A stretch of 64,000 nucleotides of DNA from Orobanche coerulescens (lineage: Eukaryota; Streptophyta; Magnoliopsida; Lamiales; Orobanchaceae), in assembly GCA_033398695.1 (NCBI GenBank), contig CM065812.1:140808858-140872857 (forward strand), read 5' to 3'. The translations under genes were made by a program, and so were the position numbers. Shown one piece after another: positions 20,831 through 33,888 of this stretch (positions are counted from its first letter, which is position 1; each line of letters begins with the position of its first letter). Below the pieces are notes generated by a model. It ran no database searches and was not told where the DNA came from. It worked only from the letters and a program-made list of their open reading frames with translations.

Positions 20831-21989
20831 ACACGTTACTCATGCAATACTAACATGCTAAGAATGTAAGTTTATCAAGAATACTTACTAGGGATGGCCA
20901 CTTATCCGACACCATTATCAAACTCTTCAAAACAGAATAACAAGATTAAACATAGAATACACGATTCCATAACTTTAAACAACAGGGGTATCATCAAAGC
21001 CTTCAACGTTCAAAATAATCAAATCATAATCAATTCCCAAAACACACCGTTCACAAAACACACACGCATTTTGAAAGAGAGCCTTTAACGAGGCCAAAAC
21101 AAATCTTTTGAAAATCATTTCAAATAATCAAACAAACACACCAAGACGACCACCGATCATCATCCACAAAACGAGAAGCGTATGAACAAGGTACTTGCCT
21201 AGGAACCACGTTCGAAACAAGACGACGGATGGAATAGCGGTCGAATAGCCTCGAACTCACGAACACTATTAAGGATGCGATAGCACCGAAATTACTACGG
21301 GAAAACACCACACGAATCATCAATCGCCAACAGAATTCAACATCGGAATTATGGAACACCTATAATCCTCCATAAGGAATAACAAAACATGGTTACGACG
21401 AGAATTAAGGCCAAAACAATGGAAATCCCAACAAACTAATGAAGGGAACTCATTCGGGCATTTAATCGAACATTAAACGTTCGAGACCCTCCAAGAACAA
21501 AGAAATCACTCCTCGGGTCGAACAAATCAAAGATACGAGTATCCAATCTATAGAACATGTTCAAAACAATGTTTATACAACAATTAATTGAACAAAAACG
21601 AATTGGAATAGAGATCAAAAGGAAAATCCCCAAAATCTTCAAAAACAAGGGTTCAAGTCAAAATACTTTGATTCGTCGAAAAACAAGGATTAGATGTTGT
21701 TAAACACATGAATAATACTAAGATTAATCATACCCATCATGTATTGATCAACAATACGGAACGAATCGGACAACAACCCAAAAAGCCCAAAATTCAAGAA
21801 ACTAGGGTTTTAAGAAAGATTACCTTGATTCGCTGGATCAAAGGATGTTATAGGATGGATGATTGATGATATAACCTCTAGAACTTCGTGGATTTGTTGT
21901 TCAACAACATGGCTCCATGATAAGAACACCCCCAGCCGCGGAAGAGAAGGAGAAGAAGGAGAAAAATGGCGAAAAACCCGACTGCAGGG

Positions 21990-22150
21990 CCTTAAATAGG
22001 CTGCCTGCCGGCAGGGTTACGTACGTAACCGGCCAAGGGCTTACGTACGTAACCGGCCATGGCCGAGTCAACTGCCCCAAATCTGCCGGCCCGTTACGTA
22101 CGTTACCGGCCAGGGCCTTACGTACGTAACCGGCCTTACGTACGTAACTG
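21990..22150 (-). promoter_or_regulatory. Element 3 U3: TATA-like box and TTACGTACGTAA palindrome cluster
   Basis: Palindromes begin at 22017, 22041, about 22093, 22118 and 22136. Most are the perfect 12-mer TTACGTACGTAA flanked by CCGGCC. They sit directly upstream (minus strand) of CCTATTTAAGG. The ACGT core is a known bZIP-type binding core. Use as an enhancer is inferred. Confidence 0.6.
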
Positions 22151-22732
22151 CCGAGCACTACCGGCCGTAACTCGGCCAGTGCCGGCCTGGGCCCAGACTG
22201 CCCGGCCATGACTCGGCCGGGCCCAACTCCGACGGCCCGAACGACCCCAAAACCCGAACCTGAATGCGAATCGAAGATATGGTTACGAAGTACTCTCAAA
22301 TACGAATTCGAGCACTAAGAGAACACACGATTCCGACCACCCGAATGCTTGAAATTCGACAACGGAAAGTAATTACCCCAAACTTTGGGAAATTACGAAA
22401 ATGACCCAAAACACCCGAAAATCACGATACGTGATCGAATAACCAAACCGAAGTTCACAACACGTATAACAAAGTTAAACGGACTTACGGGAAACTCGAA
22501 ACAGCAGTTTTGAACGAGATTCGCAAGAATCGAGCTAAAGTGCGGAAAAGTCGCCAAAAAGTACGGAACTCAACAAAACGATACCGAAACGAACTCGGAT
22601 GACAAAAAATACAGAATTAATCATACTCGAAATGACGAAACGGTCATGAGCGAGTCGTCATTTCGAGTATGACAAAACGGACTTTCGCCGGAAAAAAGAA
22701 AATTATCGGAAATCGAAATTACGGGTATTACA

Positions 22733-25065
22733 CACTACCCTCCTTAAAAGAAGTTTCATTCTGAAACATAAAACAAGTAGGGAGAGGAAATATACCACCA
22801 GGAATATTTCAATCAGATGCACAAGAATGCGTAACTAGCGCCCAACGGCGAAACGTTACAAACAACGCGAAGGAATATACAGTGTGCACACACGCTCCAC
22901 GACGACCAATACAACGCCACCGGTAGAGACCTAATAAAATTAAAAAGTGATAAGCGTCATCAAACAGATAATACAATTGAGTTCGATTATCCGAACAATC
23001 ACAAAACGCAACGAACGAAAATCAATATGATTGACCAACCGAACGGTACATCAATCAAAACGCGAGCCAATCGTTGAACAAATACGGAATTCCACCGCCT
23101 AAGGGTTGGAAGATCGAAAACGAGACTAACTTCCTGAAACTAAGGGAACTACGAGAGAGCCTGAATGCTCAACAATCACGAAACGAGAACAAAAACCGAA
23201 CAAACAAACGATCGAGACAACAAAAATCGAACAGTCATGTCCGAAACACGAAGAATAATAAAATTCAAACAACAACTCCCAAGATGATCTGGTGAGAACA
23301 ACAAGACGTGCATTCCCATAAGATCCACAGGAAAGGGGATAGCAATTGAAAAGTCACAACGACAAATGAGTTATTCCGAAACAATACCACCCTCGTTCGA
23401 TCAACAAAAGCAAGGGATAGGAAAAGTTCAGAAAATGTTAACGAGCATAAACGAGTCGACAGAGTCGAAAACACAGGAGTTCCAAATCCGATCCACTTCG
23501 AATAAAAGAACCAATAGAACCAAATGATGTCACTTCCGAACAAGGTTCACAAGAATCGAACCAAACTCGAAAAAGTCACAGCGATACCCAGATCGACCCA
23601 CAACAAGATCACAGTTCGTTCGGACGATGAAACCGAAATAAAGAACAAGTTCATAAAGTATCAACGAACATGATCGAATCGATAGACTGGAGTAAGAGAA
23701 AATACAGAAGTCAAAATAGTACGGGTATTACCTTCGACCTCGTCCACAAAATTCACAAAAACGGAAGCAAGGTAACAATACATTAAACAACCGACACATA
23801 ACGGAATAATCACCGATGCACACAGCCATACCAAACCAATCTCTAACAGCTCACACATGCGCGACAACGCAGAAATCACTACGAGGCGGCAACATTCAAC
23901 ACCAACATCCCACCTCTCACAGGGGGCTAACACAACAAATGTGTGGAAAACGACTCAACGCTCACACCACCAATTCGATCATACTCGGGAGCAAACATCA
24001 TAATGACAACGCCAACATCATACATACATACCCAGCCCTCAAACGGGAATGGATAGGTTTTAAAAAAGAAAAGCTCGTTTGAAAATAATTTTAGAAGAAC
24101 ACTGGTTGATCTTGAGTATCACCTTTAAAAAAAAGTACCAACGTGAAACATAGTTATCGAGACTTTGGAGAACCATTTCGCATTTGATAAAAATGAGGAC
24201 ACTTTCTCTTAGTGAAAACTTTCAGAATATTCGACCCTCGGGTCTAAATAAAAGTGTTTCTAAAACATTGAAAATACCTCAAAACATTTTGGTCCTCGAG
24301 GTAGAAGAATTTGGAAACATATTGTGGCACCTTGGATGTACCACGAGAAAATAATTCATTTTAAAAGTACGTCTCGAAATTTATTTTCTAAGATACTCAA
24401 GGTTTTCAAAGATAATTTAATGGGCTAGAATGCCCAAAAATTTCAGGTAATTACACGAAATATTATAGCACCGTGGGTCCCGCGCCGGAACTCACCAGGC
24501 TAAAAACCATTTACAACGTCAAAAGGGCCGATGACGGTAATATTTCAAAAACTTACAAAAGCCATTTACAAAATACTAAATACCGTCATAAGAATTTCGC
24601 CAAAACGATCAAGGCCATAATGCCACAAACTCGGTTAATGGAATCGGTTTTCGAAATAGAACTCAGTCGGTAAAATACCGAAAGCCATTACAAAAGAACT
24701 CACGCAGCGGATAAAAGAAATAAAGTCAAACATGCACAATCCAGCAACACTACTCCTCATATGAACGAAATATGAGTGTCAAATAACTGCATATCAAGAA
24801 ATTAAAATCCATAAGAGGATTCCGTCACTTAACAAATAATCATAAAAATAGCTCGTGTCACGCGAGGCACAACACAAAGAAGTGAGACTTACGTCCACAG
24901 GTCGCACGAAGATGATGATCGCCCCACGATACTAATCACGACCAACCAACTCAGACGATGCGTCGCGACACGACTCAGTCAGACAAAATCCGACGAGACA
25001 AAATTCAACAGACACCACTGACCCGACAACCTAGGTTTCCACAACCTAAGCTCTGATACCATTTA
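22733..25065 (-). mobile_element. Element 3 interior (2.3 kb, non-coding)
   Basis: Bounded by a PPT-like tract (CACTACCCTCCTTAAAAG) and a perfect PBS (25050-25061). It is collinear with the Element 5 interior (leader about 24000-25040; 22740-23700 matches about 59250-60247 reversed). The zinc-knuckle segment seen in Elements 4 and 5 is missing, as if deleted at about 23760-23800, but the second PPT/U3-like junction (23717-23745) remains. No ORF with a recognised domain. Confidence 0.75.
25050..25061 (-). other. Primer binding site of Element 3
   Basis: The minus strand reads TGGTATCAGAGC, the exact plant tRNA-iMet PBS, four bases from the LTR edge at 25066. Confidence 0.9.
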
Positions 25066-26207
25066 TGTAACACCCCCAATCCGCTCAGGGATATTACACG
25101 CCGTAGAACCTTTCCTCAAGGATCTACCAGGCTAGTAACAACATGAAACATCTCGACAATGCCTTTAAGGCTAAAATGACTCAGTAGACCGATTTGGCCT
25201 TTCAATAAAAACATACAACTCGATTACAATAGAAGCCCACGCAGGGGTCGAATACAACCCACTCCCGAACAACGGGAAAATAATACTGCAGCGGAAAATA
25301 AAATACGACTAAACCAATACGACATCAATGGGGTCCTCGTGTGATTAGTATCGTTCATCTTTCATCATTCTTCATGCCGACCCTGTGCTATGCTCCAAAA
25401 CCTGAATGCAAAAACAGACATCCACCCCCCAAATACTCGGGGGTTAGCAAAACTCCACTGTTTTGCTAGTGCAAGAACAAAGTGCAAAATACGAGTCATA
25501 CAATTCACATTCCACGAATAACAATAACCAGGAATCCTCAAAGATCCAAACAAAACGAAAAGTATTTCCCGAGGAAAGAGTTTGAGAAAAACATTCCAAA
25601 ACCGAAAGATCACAATTCAGTGGAAATAATTTACAAAACAGTTTAAAATGCCATCGAGAGTTTTAATAGAAGACAATTTAGGATTATCGAATCCTACTTT
25701 TCAAAACCCAAAAGACGAAAGGGGTCACCGCCCCAAAGGTTTACTTTATGTAAAATAACCTTTACAAAACGTTGGGATTTTAGCCCCAAATCCGTAAAAA
25801 TGACCTTTACAAAAACCGTTGGGATTTTAGCCCCAAATCTCATCAACTCACAGTACACGAGAACGACAACAAGGTTCGTCTTCCAACATCAAAGCTCCAC
25901 AATTAAAGGATTTAACACATACAACAAAATACTCTAGTGCCATCCTAGCCAAGTAAGCCAAACGAACAACTTACCTCTTACACACTTAGTCGATGCATGC
26001 AATCCTTTCCGGAAATGCCAATAATCCAAATCACACTGTAAAATGCACCACAATTAACCGCGGACCCACAACTTCGTGGACCCCTACCGAGACTCCGTCG
26101 GATCTAACCCGTAGTGGTTAAAAGCAAGCTCGCGGTTCCACAGCTTTGTGGAGCCCTACCGAGACCCCGTCGGATCTAACCCGTAGTGAGCATACACACA
26201 CACGTTA
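25066..26207 (-). mobile_element. Element 3 5' LTR, first part (split by copia)
   Basis: Nearly identical to 19674-20840 of the sister LTR, apart from a deletion of about 30 bp near 26006. It stops at CGTTA (26203-26207), where the copia element is inserted, and resumes at 63820. Confidence 0.9.
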
Positions 26208-26791
26208 TGTTGGGATTCCGAAAATAAAACGAAATACGCAGCAGAAATAAAAACGAATCCCAAACAGGATCGATCAAGTAACGTATATACGAAAAAAAAA
26301 TACGAATATTAAGGATCATACCCTTGAAGCCTTTGAAATAATTCTTCGTAAATTGATGATGATCACGAACCCCGTCCCGAACATGAAATCCCTTCGTTCC
26401 AAGCACCGAAAGTTCGAAGCCTCTACTTCACATGCGTCGGAAGTTGCCCGGAAAAATCTACAACACTCCGTTCTATGAAGAACATGGCTAGGAAGTGTTG
26501 TAGGAATTTATATATCACTTTTTCTTAACTTTTATATCACCTCCAAGATGAAAAATAGAAAAGAAAAAAATTTCTCCTCCCTCACTCTTTGAAGACACGG
26601 CTGAACTCTCTCAGAAGATGAATATGAGTTGTGTGTCTTTTTCATCTCATCATGTGTATGTATATTATATCTCATATAATAATTATATATCATGTTATAA
26701 TTATTTTGAGAATAAGAATCTCTACAAATAATTAAAACATGACAACACACATGCAAGGTGGTCATGTGAGGGGGGCGACCTACTAGGAAGA
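26208..26791 (-). repeat. Copia 3' LTR, distal part
   Basis: Matches 53950-54533 closely. It ends at GAAGA (26787-26791), the left TSD of the gypsy array. It is AT-rich with no gene. Confidence 0.9.
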
Positions 26792-26809
26792 TGTAACACC
26801 CAAAATTTA

Positions 26810-26843
<34 letters not shown>

Positions 26844-29460
26844 TTTTTATATAAAGTTTGACACCAATTCATAAAGGAACTTCATTTATTTAATTTAATA
26901 AGCCAATAATGGCAGTCAAGTTATCAAACTTCTAAAGAAAACATCATAAGTAAAATTTTCTAATATAGAAATGTCAAAAGCGGAAGTACTAAAAATGTTC
27001 ATTGACTTAATATAAATCGCAGTGTGTCACGAATGCTCCCGTCAGTCCATAGCCTCTTTAATCGTAATACCTGAAAATGTTAAGTAAAACCGTAAGCACA
27101 AAGCTTAGTGAATTCAAACACAACATTATACCAATATCCACAATCACTAGACCTAGATTTAAATATATGGTTATAACATTTAAACATAAGCCAAGAACAA
27201 ATCAAGGCTCATAAGGAGGGCTAGTAGGTTACCCGCATCTCACAAACCGAAGAGTATTGGGTTAATCTTACCCTCACCTCACATCCCGGAGGGTATTGGA
27301 GTAATTATACCTAACCACGCGCACCGGACAAAAGCCGGATAATTGCTATGATCCCCTCAACAATAATCATACAGTGCACATGTATGATTAACAATTTAAT
27401 CATGCATTCATATTATCATACCATAATAATAATTTAACACTCACGTGCTAACCTAGCAGTCATAAATATTGAGATAATGGAGTGAGAGAACTCACCTTGA
27501 ATACTTAAGGGAGATTGCTAAATCAAAACTGGCTACCACACTTGAGCAAATGCCAAAACTTCACCTATTATAAACTAGGAGTTAGGATATACCCAAAGAT
27601 GAAGCTTAAAGACTTAAACAAAAATCTGGACAGCAAGGTCTAAAAACAGACCCGCTGTTAAAGATGGATTTACTTAATTTTCCTAAGTATTAACATATCA
27701 ATATTAAATTTTTCTAAGAAACTAGAGTCTTTCCCCTTTTTAAAACAGTAAAGAACTCACTCTAACTCCAAAATATGAATTTATTATGATGCTTTTAAAA
27801 AGACATCGCTGTGCAGTCCCAAATCATAGGAATCAGTAGTGTTGGCCAATTCTACCCAACTTGTGGGTAGACATCGTCCAAACTAAAAATCACAGAGATA
27901 ATAGACATAAATACCAAAGTCTCAGAGTTGGAATCGACCAAAAAGGGTTTCCCAAACTCTAGATATGAAATTCACAACATGACTAATTACAAAACCCTTA
28001 AAAGCTGATGACAGAAAACTGATCTGGAGTGTGAACTCAATATGACCAAGAAATACTTGGAGATAACATCCCATAAACTCCAGATCACAACTTTAGGTCA
28101 TAACACACATGTGGGAACTTGGAATCCCATTAGATCATTTCCCAAGCCCTAGAAACGAATAAAACAAGTTGACCTATCAGATCAGACCCGGATCAGACCT
28201 ACCAGCAAAAGTGTTGTTCTTGCCCATGGATAAAGTCCTAACTAGTGAGAGTGACCTTCATAAGAAAGTTACCCAACACAATTTGTAAACTTTTGGCACA
28301 GGTTTGAGATCCGTTTGAGTTATAGAATTCAAGTTATGATTTTTGTAAGATGACTACAAATCTGATGGAAACAGAATCGTAGCCAACCCTTAATCTTTTT
28401 AACCAATCCATTCCTCTCCCTTTTGAAACACATTCCTAGCTGTGTTTATCACCCAAATTCAGTCCCCTATGAACATGGTGGCACTAAAAAGGGCTAGGGG
28501 TCATTGGCATTTCATTTATTCACAAGGAAAAGAATCAAATCAACATAATATATGACAAACCACTTAAACTCATAATTTTCCCCTTTTTTAAGGGTTCCTT
28601 GATCTTTCAAATACACAAACATTTATATACACATCTTAGAAGATGGTATAAAGTTGTATACTTAGATCTAAACATATTGATATGGATATGTTGAGAATCA
28701 AAATAATAACTAACAAGAATTATAACCATTCACAAGATCTATCACATTTTATCACCTAAATAAAACTTGGTGATTTCCATGATTCATTTAGACCTTGTAT
28801 TTTTATATAATCATCTAGATCCATCATACACCATGTATAGGTGTAGATATAATCTAGAGATGATGATAACATACAACTTATAACAATAACAACATTGGTT
28901 AAAACCATAAGATCTATCTTCTTTAAATCACACAAGTTACAACTTGATGATTTTTATGAATCATATAGATCTTTTACATAATATGATCATCTAGGCTCAT
29001 CATACACCATGTATAGGAGATGGTGATGAATTTTCTAGATGATAAACAACACTTAAAACAATTAATTGATTATAAATCAAAAGAAAAGATTAAAACACCT
29101 TAAAGATCTTACCTTAGCTTGTTACACCAACAAGGAAATGAAGGAGAAGATGATTGTGGCTTGGAAGAGAAAATGAGAGAGAGAGGGAGAGATGGGATCG
29201 GCCGAAATGAGGAAGAAAAGGAGGGAGTTAGGGTTTGTGATATTTTTATAAGTCATTTTAGGATAAAGCCTAATGACTACACTAATGGGCTAGGCTCAAA
29301 ACTCATTTCTTACTAGCCCAATATAATTAAATCTTTTAATTAACTTAGCCCAAACTTGTATTTTAATCTAACTTGGCTAATTAATTAAACCCATCATTTA
29401 AAATAATTAAATACCATGAAAATAATTAACGTACCGAAAAAAATTAAACCGACCGTTACA
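26792..29460 (-). repeat. Gypsy LTR 1 (3'-most)
   Basis: TGTAACACCC...CCGTTACA, with a TA run and poly-T near 26815. On the minus strand it has a donor-like GCTAAG/GTAAGA at 29113/29112 and an acceptor-like TTTTCAG/GTATT at 27071. A two-unit repeat (27237-27310: ACCGAAGAGTATTGG / CCCGGAGGGTATTGG) is present. No gene. Confidence 0.9.
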
Positions 29461-29476
29461 ACTCTCCCCTACTAAG
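29461..29476 (-). other. Gypsy polypurine tract, interior 1
   Basis: The minus strand reads CTTAGTAGGGGAGAGT immediately before the LTR. The same tract is at 37078-37093 in interior 2. Confidence 0.8.
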
Positions 29477-30860
29477 AAGGGACTTCGCCTCGAAGTCAGT
29501 CCCTCCGAATAACTCGGGATAATGCGCCTCATCTCGTCTTGAGTGTTCCCATGTACACTCAGATCCCTTCCTATGCTGCCACTGAACCTTAACAGAATAA
29601 ACAGTCTTACCGCTCCGAAGGGTCTTTGACTTTCGATCAACAACCGCGATAGGTTTCTCAACATAGTTGAGCCGTTCATCAATTTGGATGTCTTCCAGAG
29701 GTACTACGGCGGTATCGTCAACAATGCACTTCCTCAATTGAGACACGTGGAAGGTGTTATGAATCAAACTAAGCTCGTTAGGCGGCTCCAACCGCACGCT
29801 ACTTTACCAACGCGAGCTATGATCTTATAAGGTCCAATAAACCGAGGTCCCGGCCTTCCCACGCTTGCGAACCTAATCACACCCTTCCAAGGGGAGACCT
29901 TTAATAACACATGATCCCCAACTCGAAACTCAAGATCGGAGCGTCACTTATCTCGCATAACTCTTCCGACGACTCTAGCGGTGACCAAATGATCCCCGAT
30001 CATTTTGATTTTCTCCGTGGTCTCGCAAAACAATATCGGTGCTACCGAGCACCCTCTGTCCAACCTCACCCCAACACACCGGGGTTCTACACTTCCTACC
30101 ATACGTTGCTTCATACGGGGCATGTCGATGCTTGAATGATAATCGTTGTTATATGAAAACTTCGGCTAAATGAAGATGATCATCCCAACCGCCTCCAAAA
30201 TCAATTGCACATGCCCGAAGCATGTCCTCCAAAGTCTGTATCGTCCGCTCACTCGCCCATCGGTTTGCGGATGGAACGCAAGATCTTGAAATGCAATCGG
30301 GTACCCAATTCTTCTTGGAATTTCGCCAAAATCGAGAGGTGAATCGAGTATCTCGATCGAGACAATAGATACGGGCACCCGTGCAATGAAACTATCTCCG
30401 AACAAACATCTCGCCAATTTTTCAGGTGAAGAACTTTCCTTGATGGCCAGGAAATGAGCACTCTTCGTCAATCGATCCACAACTACCCATATCGTATCCG
30501 CTCCCTTTGCGCCTTAGGAAGTTTTGTAATAAAGTCCATGGTTAAGTGCTCCCATTTCCACTCAGAATCTCCAAAGGTTGCAATTTCCCATGAGGTTTCG
30601 GTGTTCGGCTTTGACCTTCCGCATGTCGCACTCTTCTACATATCGAGCCACATCATTCTTCATCCCGTGCCACCAATAACCCTCACGAAGATCTCGGTAC
30701 ATTTTTGTAGCACCGGATGAATAGAAAACTTGGACACGTGAGCTTCTTCCATAAGAGTTTTCCGGCTCCCACCAAGAATGGAACCCAAACCCTACCATAA
30801 CGAGTTAGTAATCCACGCCCATCTCGCTCCATCTTAGGTAACTCATTCACGATCCTTTCA
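29477..30860 (-). pseudogene. Gypsy interior 1: integrase with chromodomain-like tail, heavily frameshifted
   Basis: Integrase pieces lie in several frames on the minus strand: the zinc-binding region (MYRDLREGYWWHGMKNDVARY) near 30560-30720, the catalytic core start (DRLTKSAHFLAIKESSS) near 30420-30480, and the C-terminus with HVSQLRKCIVDDT and a VKVQWQHRKGSECTW chromodomain-like tail (29456-29797). Many small indels relative to interior 2 break the frame, so no functional integrase can be made. Confidence 0.8.
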
Positions 30861-32176
30861 CGATTTAGGTTCCTCGAGAGTCGCCACATCTTGAGCATCT
30901 CGAATCATACCCAATAATGATGTCTCCATAGTCATCCGAAGACATTTAGCTCGAATCGGTTCGACAGATTGCTTACGATCGAGTGCGTCGGCTACCACAT
31001 TAGCTTTACTGGGGTGGTAGTGAATCTCACAATCGTAATCTTTCACCACATCTAACCATCTAACCCGCCTCATATTCAAATCCCGCTGATCGAAAAGGTA
31101 CTTCAAACTTTTATGGTCAGTGTAAATGATACACTTAACCCCGTAAAGGTAGTGCCTCCATATCTTGAGAGCAAAAACAACAGCTCCTAATTCCGTGTCA
31201 TGAGTGGGGTAGTTCCTTTCGTGCGGTTTTAGCCGCGAGACGCATAAGCTATCACCTTACCCCGTTGCATCAACACAAAGACCAAAACCTGGGAGGGATG
31301 CGTCGCGAGACACTACCATGTCCTCCACTCCTTCCGTAAAGTCAAAACCGGGCATTACACACCGCCTTAAGATCTTCGAATGCAACCGTTGTTCGGACCC
31401 CAAACAAATTTCTCCGACTTCTTGGTCAATCGCGTAAGAGGTAGAGCAATCTTTGAGAAATTTTCAATAAACCTACGATAGTAACCGGCCAAACCCAAGA
31501 AACTACGAATCTCCGAAGGCGATTTAGGAGCTTCCCATTTCTTAACCGCATCAATCTTGGCCGGATCGACCTTGATACCTTCCTTGTTCACCACGTGGCC
31601 CAAGAATTGAACCTCTTCTAACCAAAATTCACACTTAGAAAATTTAGCATAAAGCCGTTCTCTCCGTAGTGTCTCAAGAAGTTCCCGAATGTACTTTTCA
31701 TGCTCCTCCCTGGTCTTAGAATAGACCAAAATATCGTCAATAAACACAATGACCGAACGGTCGAGCATCGGACCACACACCCGATTCATAAGATCCATAA
31801 AAGCAGCGGGTGCATTAGTGAGTCCGAAAGGCATCACCACAAATTCAAAGTGTCCGTATCGGGTTCGAAACGCCGTTTTCTCAATGTCACAGTCACGAAC
31901 TCGCATCTAATGATAACCGGAACGCAAATCAATCTTGGAAAACCAAGACGCTCCTTGGAGTTGGTCGAAAAGATCATCGATACGAGGTAAAGGATAACGG
32001 TTCTTTATCGTGATTTTATTCAACTCCCGATAATCTATGCACATTCTTTGAGAGCCGTCCTTCTTCTTCGCGAAAAGTATAGGATCACCCCACGACGAGA
32101 AACTTGGCCGTATAAACCCCTTATCGCTAAGCTCCTGTAACTGATCTTGAAGCTCTTTCATCTCAGATGGCGCCAA
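30858..32176 (-). pseudogene. Gypsy interior 1: reverse transcriptase and RNase H
   Basis: The RT N-half (31907-32176: [16 protein letters not shown]) and C-half (31367-31906: [12 protein letters not shown] and [11 protein letters not shown], the FIDD being the YxDD-type catalytic motif) are separated by one TAG at 31907-31909, right after SGYH. RNase H (30858-31340) has ALDRK at its C-terminal end but is broken by indels. The stop is identical in interior 2. Confidence 0.85.
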
Positions 32177-33888
32177 ACGATAAGGAGATTTGGCGATCGG
32201 AACAGCTGTGTACTAAATCAATGCGAAACTCCACTTGCCTAATAGGTGGCAAACCCGGAGTTCCTCAGAAAGACATCACCAAAGTCGGAAACAATCGAAC
32301 ATTATCGAGTGCAATAGCAGAGGTACAAGAAGCAATATCCAAATGGGGAATATCTCCTTGAATAATAAGTTCTCCACCCTAGGGTTTTGAACACGAACTT
32401 GTCTCTTGCGACAAAGAATTTCGCATCGAATGCATCGAGCCAATCCATACCCACAATAACGCAAAGTTCCCTCATAGCAATAGGGATAAGATCAATGGGA
32501 ATTCAACTCCCGAAAATTCAAGGGTACAACCCCGATAAACATCAAGAACGAAGATAGTTCGATTGTCGGCAACTTCGATAACCATGGGACGTGCTAGTTT
32601 CCGACACCACGCCCCAAATGATTTATGAACGTGCGTGACACGAAGGAGTGAGTAGCGCTTAATCAAACATAACGCGGCGGTGAGAATCTAATGTATAAGT
32701 GCCTCGATTCATAATATTTAAGCAATAAATCAATTACTCTATGGCATAGCATAAGATAAAAGATAAGGAAGAGATGTTTACTCACATAGCCGCAGGCTTC
32801 GCAGCTCCTCCTCGTAAGCCGGTGGACACGTCCTCGTGTCAACATAGTTGGTCCGTTAGAGGTCGGGCGATTGGGATTTGCATTCCCATTCTTCTTGACT
32901 TTGGGCAATCGTGCTTGTGCCCCTTCTCTTGGCAATTGTAACAAATCGGTACCGCCGCAATGATGGTAGTAACCTGGGGACTGTAATGGCTTTTGGAGCC
33001 TTGCAATTCTTCAGTGATGCCCTTCCTTCTTACGCTTATAACACACCATTGGGGGTCGATCACCGCTTCGCAGATGGCTTGTATTCATATCTTGGTTTAT
33101 CCCCAAATTTTGTCTTCTTATGAGCCTCATTAGAAGTTTTAGAAAAAGTGCTCTCGCTTTCCTCTTAGATTGAGTTTGCGGCTCAATCTCTCTCTTCAGG
33201 CCGCCCCCATGATCGCACTCCAAGGTCGCAAAGTCTTGCATGCTCACAAATTCCGGATGTTGGTACGTAAAATCGAGATGTACCGACTAACAAGCCATGC
33301 TTCATCTCCAAAGAAAAGTAGGAGAAAGAAAGCATCTCCATGAACTTGGCGTCAGATCACTAACAGACTCGGGTCTCGTTGTAACGCCATGAACTCCTGC
33401 ATCATTCTTTGTTGCTCCACCCTAGGCACATACCGTGCCTCGAACCACTCCACAACCGGGCCCAAGTAATCGCCTTACAGCCTTCTTGATCATTCTTCCC
33501 GTGGTGGTGTTCCACCATGTCTTACCCCGCTTCTCACCGGTTCTTTGCTACCAACACTCTAAATCGGTCCGGGCACCCTATAGTCATAAAGGCGCTCCAC
33601 GCGATAACCAAGGCTTAGTCGCATCGGATCGTCCTCCCCATCCCAATGAGGTGGGCCGCACTTGCCGAACTTCTCGTAGTAGTACATTAAATCACGAACA
33701 GGAGGATCGGGAGCCCTCCCCGGCGGAGGTGCATCCGCCATGCGCTCATCTAGCAGAGCACGAACTTGATCAATGATGTTAGCCGTGACATTCGGAATGA
33801 TCTCGTTAAAAGCATTATTGAACTCCTCAAAGAACGAGTTCCCTAACTTGAGCTATTTGAATTGCATTGAGGCGAGCAAAGGAGCCAT
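32177..33888 (-). pseudogene. Gypsy interior 1: gag and protease region
   Basis: The likely gag ATG is at 33886-33888. Fragments read MADAPPPG... (33559-33741), a gag core, and two zinc-knuckle areas including CYNCQEKGHKHDC near 32950, one residue short of CX2CX4HX4C. Protease remnants ([22 protein letters not shown] near 32520-32620) lie before RT. Frame breaks occur every 100-300 bp. Confidence 0.75.

Larger units (their letters stand above)
19674..22732 (-). repeat. Element 3 3' LTR (3.06 kb)
   Basis: Begins TGTAACACCCCAAACCG and ends GGGTATTACA, next to a PPT-like tract at 22735. It contains an acceptor-like CAG (20009-20011), a C/G hairpin with TTAGT (20030-20055), a tandem dimer, a donor-like site AATCAAG/GTAATC on the minus strand (21824/21823), a TATA-like TATTTAA (about 21993) and five TTACGTACGTAA-type palindromes (22017-22147). 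The left flank GTTCG is the presumed TSD. The right copy is outside the window. Confidence 0.85.

Noticed and set aside
24473..24673. 66-residue frame in the Element 3 leader
   Set aside because: The counterpart in Element 5 (about 57870-58070) is not open over the same span. No motif.
29119..29316. Small open frame near the gypsy LTR end, also at 36685-36933
   Set aside because: It lies in purine-rich LTR leader, differs in length between LTR copies, and has no domain.
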